The notes beneath the pieces are model-generated. The model did no database searches, was not told the origin of the DNA, and was given only the letters and a program-made list of their open reading frames with translations. Below, piece by piece: positions 50,645-58,090 of a stretch of DNA of 64,000 bases. A program made the translations under genes and the position numbers. The stretch lies in contig JBJMLA010000124.1 of the NCBI GenBank assembly GCA_045805505.1, positions 19,841 through 83,840 of the forward strand, read 5' to 3'. Source of the stretch: BP-464 sp045805505. Lineage in GTDB: Bacteria > Actinomycetota > Thermoleophilia > Solirubrobacterales > Solirubrobacteraceae. Every line of letters begins with the position of its first letter. Position 1 is the stretch's first letter.

Positions 50645-50651
50645 CGCGGCG

Positions 50652-50864
50652 CTACTCGAGCACGACGAGGACATCGCCCTCGTTGACCGCCTGACCCTCC
50701 TCGCAGAGGATCTCCTTGACCGTGCCCTCGTCCTCGGCCTCGACGGGCATCTCCATCTTCATGGACTCGAGGATCACCACGGTGTCGCCCTCGGCGATCG
50801 TGTCGCCGACCTTGCACTCGACCTTCCAGACGGTCCCGGTGATGTGGGCTTCGATGTCGGGCAT
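50652..50864 (-). CDS. Stand-alone biotin carboxyl carrier protein
   Basis: 70 aa from ATG 50864. A complete biotinyl/lipoyl domain with ESMKMEM (biotin Lys36) preceded by GTVWKVECKVGDTIAEGDTV and followed by GTVKEILCEEGQAVNEGDVL. No carboxylase subunit adjoins it, so it must partner with one encoded elsewhere. TACGTT is 7 nt upstream. Confidence 0.93.
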   Translation of the reverse strand: MPDIEAHITGTVWKVECKVGDTIAEGDTVVILESMKMEMPVEAEDEGTVKEILCEEGQAVNEGDVLVVLE

Positions 50865-50871
50865 GGGCGGG

Positions 50872-50877
50872 AACGTA
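50872..50877 (-). promoter_or_regulatory. -10 element TACGTT of the biotin-carrier gene
   Basis: Reads AACGTA on the plus strand, 7 nt before ATG 50864. Confidence 0.5.
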
Positions 50878-50895
50878 ATGGCGCCGGGTGACGGA

Positions 50896-50901
50896 TAGGT
50901 T
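50896..50901 (+). promoter_or_regulatory. -10 element TAGGTT of glpK
   Basis: Nine nt before ATG 50911; divergent from the biotin-carrier promoter 18 bp away. Confidence 0.45.
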
Positions 50902-50910
50902 CTGCGGCCG

Positions 50911-52377
50911 ATGATCCTCGCGATCGACCAGGGCACGACCGGCACGACCTGTCTCGTCTTCGACGCCGACGCGCAGCTCGTGGGTCGTGGCTATCGCGAG
51001 TTCGGCCAGCACTTCCCGCGGCCCGGGTGGGTCGAGCACGACGCGGCCGAGATCTGGGACGTCACCCGCGCGGTCGCGCGCGAGGCGCTCGACGACGCCG
51101 GGGTCCGGCAGGGCGAGCTGGCGGCGATCGGCATCACCAACCAGCGCGAGACCGTCTGCGTGTGGGATCCCCAGACCGGCGAGCCGCTGCACCGCGCGCT
51201 CGTCTGGCAGGACCGCCGCACCGCGGAGCGCTGCGACGAGCTGCGCGAGGCCGGCCACGAGCCGCTCGTCCGCGAGCGGACCGGGCTGGTGCTCGACCCC
51301 TACTTCAGCGGCACGAAGATCGCCTGGCTGCTGGAGAACGTCCCCGGCCTGCGCGAGAAGGCCGAGGCCGGCCGCGCGGTGTTCGGGACGATCGACAGCT
51401 GGCTGATCTTCAACCTCACCGGCGAGCACGCCACCGACGTGACCAACGCGTCGCGCACGCTGCTCTACGACATCCACCGCGGCGAGTGGTGCGCTGAGCT
51501 GTGCGAGCTGCTCGGCGTCCCCGGCGCCTGCCTGCCCGACGTGCGCCCGTCGATCGGGAACTTCGGCACGACCCGTGACTTCCACGGCCACGAGGTCCCG
51601 GTCACCGGGGTGGCCGGCGATCAGCAGGCCGCGCTCTACGGGCAGGCGTGTCTGGATCCCGGGCTGGCGAAGAACACCTACGGCACGGGCTCGTTCGTCC
51701 TGCTCAACGCCGGCGAGGAGGCGCCGGCGCCGCCCGACGGGCTGCTGACGACCATCGCGTGGGGGATCGGCCAGCGGACGATCTACGCGCTCGAGGCGGC
51801 GATCTTCGTCACCGGCGCCGCCGTGCAGTGGCTGCGCGACGGGCTGGGCATCATCGACCGCGCGGACGAGACCGAAGGGCTCGCCGCCTCGCTCGACGGC
51901 AACGACGGCGTGTACTTCGTCCCGGCGCTGACCGGCCTGGGCTCGCCGCACTGGGATCCGTACGCCCGCGGGACGATCGTCGGGCTGACGCGCGGGAGCA
52001 CGCGCGCGCACCTCGCGCGCGCGACGCTCGAGGCGATCGCCTACCAGGCCGTCGACGCGGTCCGCGCGCAGGAGGCCGCCGCGGGGACGCCGCTGGCCGA
52101 GCTGCGCGCCGACGGCGGCGCCTCGGTCAACGGCTGGCTCATGCGGTTTCAGGCCGACGTGCTGGGTGTCCCGGTCGTCGTGCCCGAGATCGAGCAGACG
52201 ACGGCTTTGGGCGCGGCGTATCTCGCGGGCGTCGGAGTGGGTATGTGGACCCAGGACCGCGTCGCGTCATCGTGGCGGGCGCGCTCGCGTTACGAACCGA
52301 CCATGTCAGACGATCAACGACAGACCCTGCTCGCGGGATGGCACGCGGCGGTCCATACTTCGAGGAACCATGGCTGA
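50911..52377 (+). CDS. glpK: Glycerol kinase
   Basis: 488 aa. FGGY kinase: ILAIDQGTTGTTCLVFDADA, GWVEHDAAEIW, TNQRETVCVWD, RALVWQDRRTAERCDEL, YFSGTKIAWLLENVPG, TYGTGSFVLLNAGEEAP, FVPALTGLGSPHWDPYARGT, RADGGASVNGWLMRFQADVL. It makes glycerol-3-phosphate. Its last 8 bp overlap the PlsC-type gene, coupling glycerol-3-phosphate supply to phosphatidic acid synthesis. No glpF or glpD is visible. Confidence 0.96.
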   Translation: MILAIDQGTTGTTCLVFDADAQLVGRGYREFGQHFPRPGWVEHDAAEIWDVTRAVAREALDDAGVRQGELAAIGITNQRETVCVWDPQTGEPLHRALVWQDRRTAERCDELREAGHEPLVRERTGLVLDPYFSGTKIAWLLENVPGLREKAEAGRAVFGTIDSWLIFNLTGEHATDVTNASRTLLYDIHRGEWCAELCELLGVPGACLPDVRPSIGNFGTTRDFHGHEVPVTGVAGDQQAALYGQACLDPGLAKNTYGTGSFVLLNAGEEAPAPPDGLLTTIAWGIGQRTIYALEAAIFVTGAAVQWLRDGLGIIDRADETEGLAASLDGNDGVYFVPALTGLGSPHWDPYARGTIVGLTRGSTRAHLARATLEAIAYQAVDAVRAQEAAAGTPLAELRADGGASVNGWLMRFQADVLGVPVVVPEIEQTTALGAAYLAGVGVGMWTQDRVASSWRARSRYEPTMSDDQRQTLLAGWHAAVHTSRNHG

Positions 52378-53158
52378 AGAGCTCGCGCCCATGAAGGCGC
52401 AGGTCTACAAGGACCCGCGGCCCAAGGAGTACTTCGACCGCTTCCACGAGCGGTCGCGCAAGCGCGATCCCGATCCGATGTACGAGGTCGTCCGCTCCGT
52501 CACCACCGCGGTGGCCTACGGCTTCTTCCGCATGCGGCCCATCGCCGCCGAGCTTGTCCCGGCCAGCGGCCCGGTGATCCTCGCACCCAACCACTTCTCG
52601 TTCTTCGATCACTTCTTCCTGGCCGCCGCGCTGCGCCGCAAGGTGCGTTTCATGGCCAAGTCGCAGATGTTCAAGCCGCCGCTGCAGTTCATCTACGACC
52701 ACGGAGGGGTGTTCCCGGTCCGTCGCGGCCAGCGCGACGACGAGGCGTTCATCACCGCCAAGGCCATCCTGCGCCGCGGCGGCGTCGTCGCGATGTACTG
52801 CGAGGGCGGCCGGTCGCGCACCGGCGAGCTCTCCGAGCAGGCCAAGCCCGGCATCGGGCGGCTCGCGCTCGAGAGCGGTGCGGCCATCGTTCCGGTCGCC
52901 ATCCACGGCAGCGCCAAGGTCCGCAACTGGAAGAAGGGCCAGTTCCCGAAGGTCGACATCCTCTACGGCGAGCCGTTCCGCTTCGAGGCCGTCGACGAGC
53001 CGACGCGCGACCAGCAGCAGCTGGCGGCCGATCAGATCTTCGACGAGATCAAGGAGCTCTACGCCCGAGTCGGCGAGCTCGGTCGCAAGGGCGTCGTCCG
53101 GCACTGGCGACTCGAGCGCCGCTCACGCCGTCGCGCGACGAGCGCCGTTCCCAGCTAG
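52370..53158 (+). CDS. 1-acylglycerol-3-phosphate acyltransferase (PlsC family)
   Basis: 262 aa from ATG 52370, inside the end of glpK with GAGGA upstream. Acyltransferase motif NHFSFFD (His75-x4-Asp80), FMAKSQMFKPPLQFIYDHGG, CEGGRSRTGELSEQAKPGIG and PVAIHGSAKV. It transfers an acyl chain to lysophosphatidate or related acceptors. A basic C-terminus (LERRSRRRATSAV) favours membrane contact. The stop abuts the convergent MBL gene with no spacer. Confidence 0.93.
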   Translation: MAEELAPMKAQVYKDPRPKEYFDRFHERSRKRDPDPMYEVVRSVTTAVAYGFFRMRPIAAELVPASGPVILAPNHFSFFDHFFLAAALRRKVRFMAKSQMFKPPLQFIYDHGGVFPVRRGQRDDEAFITAKAILRRGGVVAMYCEGGRSRTGELSEQAKPGIGRLALESGAAIVPVAIHGSAKVRNWKKGQFPKVDILYGEPFRFEAVDEPTRDQQQLAADQIFDEIKELYARVGELGRKGVVRHWRLERRSRRRATSAVPS

Positions 53159-53989
53159 CTAGTAGTCGCGCAGCAGGTCGTCGCGGCTCCACGGATCGTG
53201 GCCGCAGATGACGGTCGCGTCAGGGTGCGCCGCGGTCCACGCCGCGATCTTCTCCAGCGAGTCCTTGTACTCGGGCACCTTGCCCGCGACGGTCAGCGGC
53301 ACCCAGCGCTGTTCGATCGTCCGGCGCGCGTAGGCGGCGTCGGCGGTCAGCAGCAGCGGCCCGCTCTCGGTGGCCAGCAGGACCGAGCAGTGGCCGTCGG
53401 TGTGGCCGGGCGTGAAGGCCAGGCGGATCGAGCCGTCGCCGAGCAGGTCGTGGACGTGGTCGAAGCCGTCGGCCGCCGGGTCCTGGTCGAGGTCGAGCAG
53501 CCGCCAGTTCTCGGACGCCTCGAGGTGGGCCGGCATGTAGCCCTTGAGCAGGCCCGCCTTGACGGCCGCGTGCTCGCGCCGCTCGACGACGAACTCGGCG
53601 CCCGGGAACTGCCCGATGCCGCTGGCGTGGTCGAAGTGCAGGTGGGTCATGACGACCGTCTTGATCGCCGCCGGATCGATGCCCCGCGCGCGCAGCTGCT
53701 CGGAGACCGGAACGAGGTCGATGATCGGCGAGAACATCTTCGCGCCGACCCGGCCGAGGTTCTGCGCCGGGTTCGTCGCCACGACCGGATCGAACCCGGT
53801 GTCGATGAGGATGGGCCCGTGCTCGGGGTGCTCGACGAGGAACGCCGGGATGGGCAGCGCGATGAACTTCGAGCGCGGCCCGGCGAAGCCCTTGAGCAGC
53901 GCCAGGACGCTCGCACCCCCGTCCCAGTAGTTCGGCGGCGCCTTCATGTCGGCGACGACCATCGGATGGACCTTCACGGTGGGGGCCAT
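53159..53989 (-). CDS. Metallo-beta-lactamase fold hydrolase, AHL-lactonase-like
   Basis: 276 aa from ATG 53989 (TACGGT 6 nt upstream). Metal motif THLHFDHASGIGQFPGAEFV, PGHTDGHCSVLL, LLTADAAYAR and ICGHDPW. The LIDTGFDPVV segment and spacing are those of the N-acyl homoserine lactonase/AttM-type group. Quorum quenching is possible, but the group also includes other lactonases. Confidence 0.88.
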   Translation of the reverse strand: MAPTVKVHPMVVADMKAPPNYWDGGASVLALLKGFAGPRSKFIALPIPAFLVEHPEHGPILIDTGFDPVVATNPAQNLGRVGAKMFSPIIDLVPVSEQLRARGIDPAAIKTVVMTHLHFDHASGIGQFPGAEFVVERREHAAVKAGLLKGYMPAHLEASENWRLLDLDQDPAADGFDHVHDLLGDGSIRLAFTPGHTDGHCSVLLATESGPLLLTADAAYARRTIEQRWVPLTVAGKVPEYKDSLEKIAAWTAAHPDATVICGHDPWSRDDLLRDY

Positions 53990-53995
53990 CGGGAG

Positions 53996-54001
53996 ACCGT
54001 A
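53996..54001 (-). promoter_or_regulatory. -10 element TACGGT of the AHL-lactonase-like gene
   Basis: Reads ACCGTA on the plus strand, 6 nt before ATG 53989. Confidence 0.5.
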
Positions 54002-54016
54002 ACTTGCCTTCTGGCC

Positions 54017-54022
54017 TAGCGT
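54017..54022 (+). promoter_or_regulatory. -10 element TAGCGT deciding the start of the carboxyethylornithine synthase-like gene
   Basis: It overlaps the GTG at 54021 and lies 7 nt before ATG 54030, so the ATG is the start. Confidence 0.6.
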
Positions 54023-54029
54023 GTCGCCC

Positions 54030-55160
54030 ATGCTCAACCTCGGCCTCGTCGGCAGCTCCCGCAAGCCTCACGAGCGGCGGCTGCCGGTGCATCCGAGTCA
54101 TCTCGAGCGGCTGCCGGACGGGCTGGAGGTGTTCGTCGAGGAGGGCTACGGCGCGCGGTTCGGCCGCAGCGACGACGAGCTCGCCCCGCTGGTCGCCGGC
54201 GTGCTGCCGCGCGAGGAGATCCTGCGGCGCGACGTCGTCGTGCTGCCCAAGCCCGAGTCGGAGGATCTGCTGGGGATGCGCGAGGGCGGGATCCTGTGGG
54301 GCTGGCCGCACTGCGTGCAGGGCCGCGAGATCACCCAGGCGGCCATCGACCGGCGGCTGACCCTGATCGCCTGGGAGGCCATGAACTTCTGGGGGATGGA
54401 CGGGCGCTTCGCCCGCCATGTGTTTCACCGCAACAACGAGCTCGCCGGCTACTGCTCGGTCACCCATGCGCTCGCGCTGCTCGGCTCGACGGCCGCCTAC
54501 GGGCGTCCGCTGAGTGCGGCGGTGATCGGCTACGGCGCAACCGGCCGGGGCGCCGTCAACGCTCTCATCGCCCTCGGCTTCCCCGACATCCACGTGCTGA
54601 CCCAGCGCGAGGCCGGTGCGGTGCGCTCTCCGGACGGCGTGCAGGTGACGACCTACGGCCGGGAGACGGTGGGTCCGACCGAGGCCTTCGTCGTGGACGT
54701 CGACGACGGCCACACGCCCCTGGCCGAGTTCCTGGCCGGCAGCGACGTCGTCGTCAACTGCGTCTTTCAGGACCCGCTCGACCCGCTGGTCTTCGTCCAC
54801 GACTCCGAGCTCGAGCGCTTCGGGCCGCGCAACCTGTTCGTCGACGTGTCGATAGACGAGGGCATGGGCTTCGAGTGGGCCAGGCCGACGTCGTTCGACG
54901 AGCCGATGCTGACCATCGGTCCCGGCAGCCACTACTACGCGGTCGATCACAGCCCGTCGTACCTCTGGAACTCCGCGACATGGGAGGTCAGCGAGGCGCT
55001 GCTGCCCTACGCGCCGCTCGTCGCCGCCGGGCCGGACGCCTGGGACGCCGACGAGACGCTGCGCCGCGCGATCGAGATCCGCGACGGGGTCATCGTCAAC
55101 CCGAAGATCCTGGAGTTCCAGAACCGCGCCGCGGAGTACCCGCACCCGCCGGTCGCCTAG
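54030..55160 (+). CDS. N5-(carboxyethyl)ornithine synthase/alanine dehydrogenase-like protein
   Basis: 376 aa. MLNLGLVGSSRKPHERRLPV opens like AlaDH/PNT and carboxyethylornithine synthase; EEGYGARFG, VVVLPKPESEDLLGMREGGI, LIAWEAMNFW, NNELAGYCSVTHALALLGST, VIGYGATGRGAVNALIALGF (NAD fold) and FVDVSIDEGMGFEWARPTSF follow. The YAVDHSPSYLWNSATWE stretch is specific to the CEOS group, which reductively joins pyruvate and an amino group. Natural substrate unproven. Confidence 0.87.
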   Translation: MLNLGLVGSSRKPHERRLPVHPSHLERLPDGLEVFVEEGYGARFGRSDDELAPLVAGVLPREEILRRDVVVLPKPESEDLLGMREGGILWGWPHCVQGREITQAAIDRRLTLIAWEAMNFWGMDGRFARHVFHRNNELAGYCSVTHALALLGSTAAYGRPLSAAVIGYGATGRGAVNALIALGFPDIHVLTQREAGAVRSPDGVQVTTYGRETVGPTEAFVVDVDDGHTPLAEFLAGSDVVVNCVFQDPLDPLVFVHDSELERFGPRNLFVDVSIDEGMGFEWARPTSFDEPMLTIGPGSHYYAVDHSPSYLWNSATWEVSEALLPYAPLVAAGPDAWDADETLRRAIEIRDGVIVNPKILEFQNRAAEYPHPPVA

Positions 55161-55163
55161 GCT
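55158..55163 (+). promoter_or_regulatory. -10 element TAGGCT that includes the upstream stop codon
   Basis: The TAG stop of the preceding gene (55158-55160) is the first half of TAGGCT; 7 nt to GTG 55171. Confidence 0.5.
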
Positions 55164-55170
55164 CTCGCGC

Positions 55171-55611
55171 GTGCTGCGGACCGGACTGCTCGAGGGGGTC
55201 GCGATCGCCCTGGCCGGCGACGAGGCGCCGATGGCCCGCTGCGTCGAGCTCGGCGCGTCGGTCGTCGCGCTCGCCGTCGAGGACGACATGACCGTGGCCG
55301 AGGCGCCCGACGTCCTGGTCTGCGCGACGAGCGACATCGACAGCGCCTTCAGCGCCACCCGCGGCGTGGCCAACGCGTGGATCGCCGCCGAGCGCGGAGG
55401 CAAGGTGATCCTCGTGGCGTCGCGCGACGACGAGCCCCAGCGCGCGGCGCTCGAGAACCTCGCCCGGACGCTGTCGGTGGAGTGGGCCCGCTACGACATC
55501 CGGCCCACGACGATCCTGCCGGGCACCGACGGCGACGTCGCCGAGCTCGTCGCCTTCCTCGCGTCGCCGGCGGGCGACTACTACTCGGGCTGCGCGTTCG
55601 CCCTGCGCTAG
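55171..55611 (+). CDS. Truncated SDR-like protein
   Basis: 146 aa. The C-terminal half reads like an SDR: ALENLARTLSVEWARYDIRP, TTILPG, VAELVAFLASPAGDYYSGCA. The N-terminal half (MLRTGLLEGVAIALAGDEAP) has only a degenerate nucleotide loop, and no Ser or YxxxK catalytic set is visible. The frame is intact and has its own promoter-like hexamer, so it may be a decayed but expressed SDR. The stop shares CTAG with the lipase gene. Confidence 0.68.
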   Translation: MLRTGLLEGVAIALAGDEAPMARCVELGASVVALAVEDDMTVAEAPDVLVCATSDIDSAFSATRGVANAWIAAERGGKVILVASRDDEPQRAALENLARTLSVEWARYDIRPTTILPGTDGDVAELVAFLASPAGDYYSGCAFALR

Positions 55612-56402
55612 ACGTGCCGGCCGACGAAGGCCAGCACGTCGGCGACGACCTCGTCGCGGTTGGTCTCGTTGAAGACCTCGTGACGGGCACCGGGGTAGAT
55701 CTTCTCCTCGAACGAGGACCCCTTCACCGCCTCGATCGCCGGGCGCGTGTGCTCGAGCGGCACGAGCTGGTCGTCCGCCCCGTGGATCCAGAAGGCGGGC
55801 AGTGCGCCGAACGACGGGCCCGCGGCCACCGCCTCGACCGCCGCCCCGAGCCCGAGCAGGGTCTCGCGGCGAAACGGCCCGTGGTAGACCAGCGGATCGT
55901 CGGCGTAGGCCTGCCCGACGGCCGGATCGCGCGACAGCACCGCGGGGTCGATCGGGACCTCCGGGATCGGATCCATCTCGGCGAGCATCTGCAGCGCGGG
56001 GTTGCCGCCCACCGCGGGCCCTGAAAGGACGAGCGCCGCCAGTCCCTCGCCGAAGCGCTGGCCATAGCGGGCGGCGATCAGCCCGCCCATCGAGTGGCCG
56101 ATCAGCACGATCGGCAGCCCCGGGTTGTCGGCCGCCGCCTGCTCGAAGACGAGGTGCAGGTCGTCGACGCCGTGATCGAGGTCGTCGACGAGCGCGCGCT
56201 CGCCGTCGGACAGCCCGTGGCCGTGGTGGTCGGGCGCGTAGACGACGGCGCCGTCGTCGACCAGGGCCGCGGCGAGGTGCTCGTAGCGCCGGGCGTGCTC
56301 GCCGTAGCCGTGGGAGAGCAGCGCGACGTAGCGGGCATCCTCGTTCTCCCAGGTGTGGACCACGACGGTCCCGCGCGTGCCGTTGATGCGCAGCTCGCCC
56401 AT
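55608..56402 (-). CDS. Alpha/beta hydrolase, monoacylglycerol lipase-like
   Basis: 264 aa. LLSHGYGEHARRYEHLAAAL, YAPDHHGHGLSDGERALVDD, nucleophile elbow LIGHSMGGLIAARYGQRFGE, GADDQLVPLEHT (acid) and YPGARHEVFNETNRDEV (His). This is the Hydrolase_4/monoglyceride lipase type. It starts in a TGATG junction with the cupin gene. Last gene of the SDR-GNAT-cupin-lipase operon. Confidence 0.92.
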   Translation of the reverse strand: MGELRINGTRGTVVVHTWENEDARYVALLSHGYGEHARRYEHLAAALVDDGAVVYAPDHHGHGLSDGERALVDDLDHGVDDLHLVFEQAAADNPGLPIVLIGHSMGGLIAARYGQRFGEGLAALVLSGPAVGGNPALQMLAEMDPIPEVPIDPAVLSRDPAVGQAYADDPLVYHGPFRRETLLGLGAAVEAVAAGPSFGALPAFWIHGADDQLVPLEHTRPAIEAVKGSSFEEKIYPGARHEVFNETNRDEVVADVLAFVGRHV

Positions 56403-56773
56403 CAGCCGACCCACGGCACTTCGACCGAGTCCTCCTGCGGCGCGTCGCGCGCGACGACGTACTCGGCGTCGGCGTCGGGCGAGAGGTTCTCGAGCACGTG
56501 GGTCTCCCGCGGCGGCACGTAGAGCAGATCGCCGGGATCGACCTGCACCGACTCCTCGAGCCGGTCGCCCCAGCGCACGAGCATCGAGCCGCTGAGCATG
56601 TAGACCGCCGACTCGCAGCCCGCGTGGTAGTGCGCCCGCGTCTTCGCGCCGGCGGGGACCCGGAAGACGGCCATGTAGATGTTGCTCGCGCCGGTCGTGG
56701 CGCGCGAGATCTCCGAGCCGCCGAGCACGCCGCGCGGCAGGTCGCGGTCGTCTCCGGGCTTGATGACCTTCAT
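56402..56773 (-). CDS. Cupin domain protein
   Basis: 123 aa. Single-domain cupin: FRVPAGAKTRAHYHAGCESA gives motif 1 (His-x-His and a Glu), VQVDPGDLLYVPPRETHVLE gives motif 2 (His). It may bind a metal as an enzyme or a small-molecule sensor. ATG overlaps the GNAT stop (ATGA). A TACGGT hexamer lies inside the GNAT gene 8 nt before the ATG, allowing an internal promoter. Confidence 0.85.
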   Translation of the reverse strand: MKVIKPGDDRDLPRGVLGGSEISRATTGASNIYMAVFRVPAGAKTRAHYHAGCESAVYMLSGSMLVRWGDRLEESVQVDPGDLLYVPPRETHVLENLSPDADAEYVVARDAPQEDSVEVPWVG

Positions 56774-57216
56774 GGGCGCAGACCGTAATCGATCCACTCC
56801 GAGCGCTCGCCACCCACCCGGTCATAGACCTTCTGCGCGCGGTGGTTGTCCTTGGCGGTCTGCCAGCCCAGCCACACGGCGCCGTTGGTGCGGGCCTCCG
56901 CGCGGCTCGCGTCGATCAGCGCGTCGGCGAGGCCGGTGCCCCGCGCGGCGGGATCGACGAACAGGTCGTTCATGACCGCGATGCGCGACGCGTTGAGCGT
57001 CGACCAGGTCCAGAAGACCGTGGCGAACCCGGTCGCGCCGCCGGTCTCGTCGTCGCGGGCGAGGAGCTGGACGCCCTCGCTGAGCGGATCGGCGAGCAGC
57101 GCGCGCGACAGCCCGAGCAGTCCTTCGTCGGACGGGGCGACCTCGTAGAAGTCGCAGTAGGCCCGCATGAGCGGGAGGAGGTCCGGCAGGTCCTCCTCCC
57201 GCACGCGGCCGATCAT
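56770..57216 (-). CDS. GNAT family N-acetyltransferase
   Basis: 148 aa. GNAT fold: REEDLPDLLPLMRAYCDFYE at the N-terminus, IAVMNDLFVDPAARGTGLAD with the acetyl-CoA loop (RGTGLADAL), and NHRAQKVYDRVGGERSEWID near the end. Acceptor unknown. It starts within the SDR stop (TGATG) and is translationally coupled to it. Confidence 0.9.
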   Translation of the reverse strand: MIGRVREEDLPDLLPLMRAYCDFYEVAPSDEGLLGLSRALLADPLSEGVQLLARDDETGGATGFATVFWTWSTLNASRIAVMNDLFVDPAARGTGLADALIDASRAEARTNGAVWLGWQTAKDNHRAQKVYDRVGGERSEWIDYGLRP

Positions 57217-58043
57217 CAGGTGGTCATGCCGGTGAACTGCCCGCCGGTGACGTTGATGACCTGGCCGTGGATGTAGTTCGCCCACGGGGTGCAGAGCAGG
57301 AACACGCCGCCGGCCGCTTCCTCGGGCGTGCCCGGGCGGCCCAGCGGGATCAGCATGCGGCCCATCTGGGCGAGCTGCTCGGGGATGCCGAGCTGCACCT
57401 TCTGGCCGTCGATCTCCATCGTGTTCTCGTCGTTCTTCGCCGAGGTCAGGCGCGTCTCGATGAAGCCGAAGGCCACCGCGTTGACGTTGACCTTGAACTG
57501 GCCCCACTCCTTGGCCAGCGTCTTGGTCAGGCCGACGATCGCGCTCTTGCCGGCGCTGTAGTTGGCCTGGCCCGCGTTGCCCATCGTGCCCGAGATCGAG
57601 CTGATGTTGACGATCTTGCGGAAGACCTCGACGCCCTCGTCGCGCTCCTTCTTGGCCGGCTCGCGGAGGTGCGGGGCGGCGGCCCGGATGATCCGGAAGG
57701 GGGCCACGACATGGATGTCGAGCATCTTCTGGAACCAGTCGTCGCTCATCTTGTGGATCGGCGCGTCGAGCGTGTAGCCCGCGTTGTTGACGATGATGTC
57801 GATCTTGCCGAACTCGTCGATGGCCTTCTGGACGAGCTTGTCGGGCTCGCCCTCCTTGGTCAGGTCGCCGGCGTAGACGGTCGTGTCACCGGCGATCTCG
57901 CCGGCGGTCTGCTCGGCCACGTCGGCGTCGAGGTCGTTGATGAGGACCTTGGCGCCCTGCTCGGAGAGCAGCTCCGCGGTCGCCCGGCCGATGCCGCGAG
58001 CCGATCCGGTGACGATGGCCACCTTGTCGTCGAGAACTCCCAT
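57216..58043 (-). CDS. FabG-like SDR (3-oxoacyl reductase family)
   Basis: 275 aa. AIVTGSARGIGRATAELLSE, IIVNNAGYTLDAPIHKM, VNISSISGTMGNAGQANYSA followed by GK (Ser, Tyr, Lys), FGFIETRLT. It reduces or oxidises a 3-oxoacyl or 3-hydroxyacyl group. AAGGAG is found about 9 nt before the ATG, unlike the leaderless genes around it. An insertion (EPAKKERDEGVEVFRK) precedes the Ser strand. It lies 47 nt downstream of the acyl-CoA dehydrogenase and is probably co-transcribed with it. Confidence 0.92.
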   Translation of the reverse strand: MGVLDDKVAIVTGSARGIGRATAELLSEQGAKVLINDLDADVAEQTAGEIAGDTTVYAGDLTKEGEPDKLVQKAIDEFGKIDIIVNNAGYTLDAPIHKMSDDWFQKMLDIHVVAPFRIIRAAAPHLREPAKKERDEGVEVFRKIVNISSISGTMGNAGQANYSAGKSAIVGLTKTLAKEWGQFKVNVNAVAFGFIETRLTSAKNDENTMEIDGQKVQLGIPEQLAQMGRMLIPLGRPGTPEEAAGGVFLLCTPWANYIHGQVINVTGGQFTGMTT

Positions 58044-58090
58044 GTGATGCGTCTCCTTGGTCTTTTCTGCTGAAGAGGGGCGCGGGACTC

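Noticed and set aside
54021..54029. GTG 54021 as start of the carboxyethylornithine synthase-like gene
   Set aside because: It overlaps the TAGCGT -10 hexamer; ATG 54030 has correct leaderless spacing and the family N-terminus.
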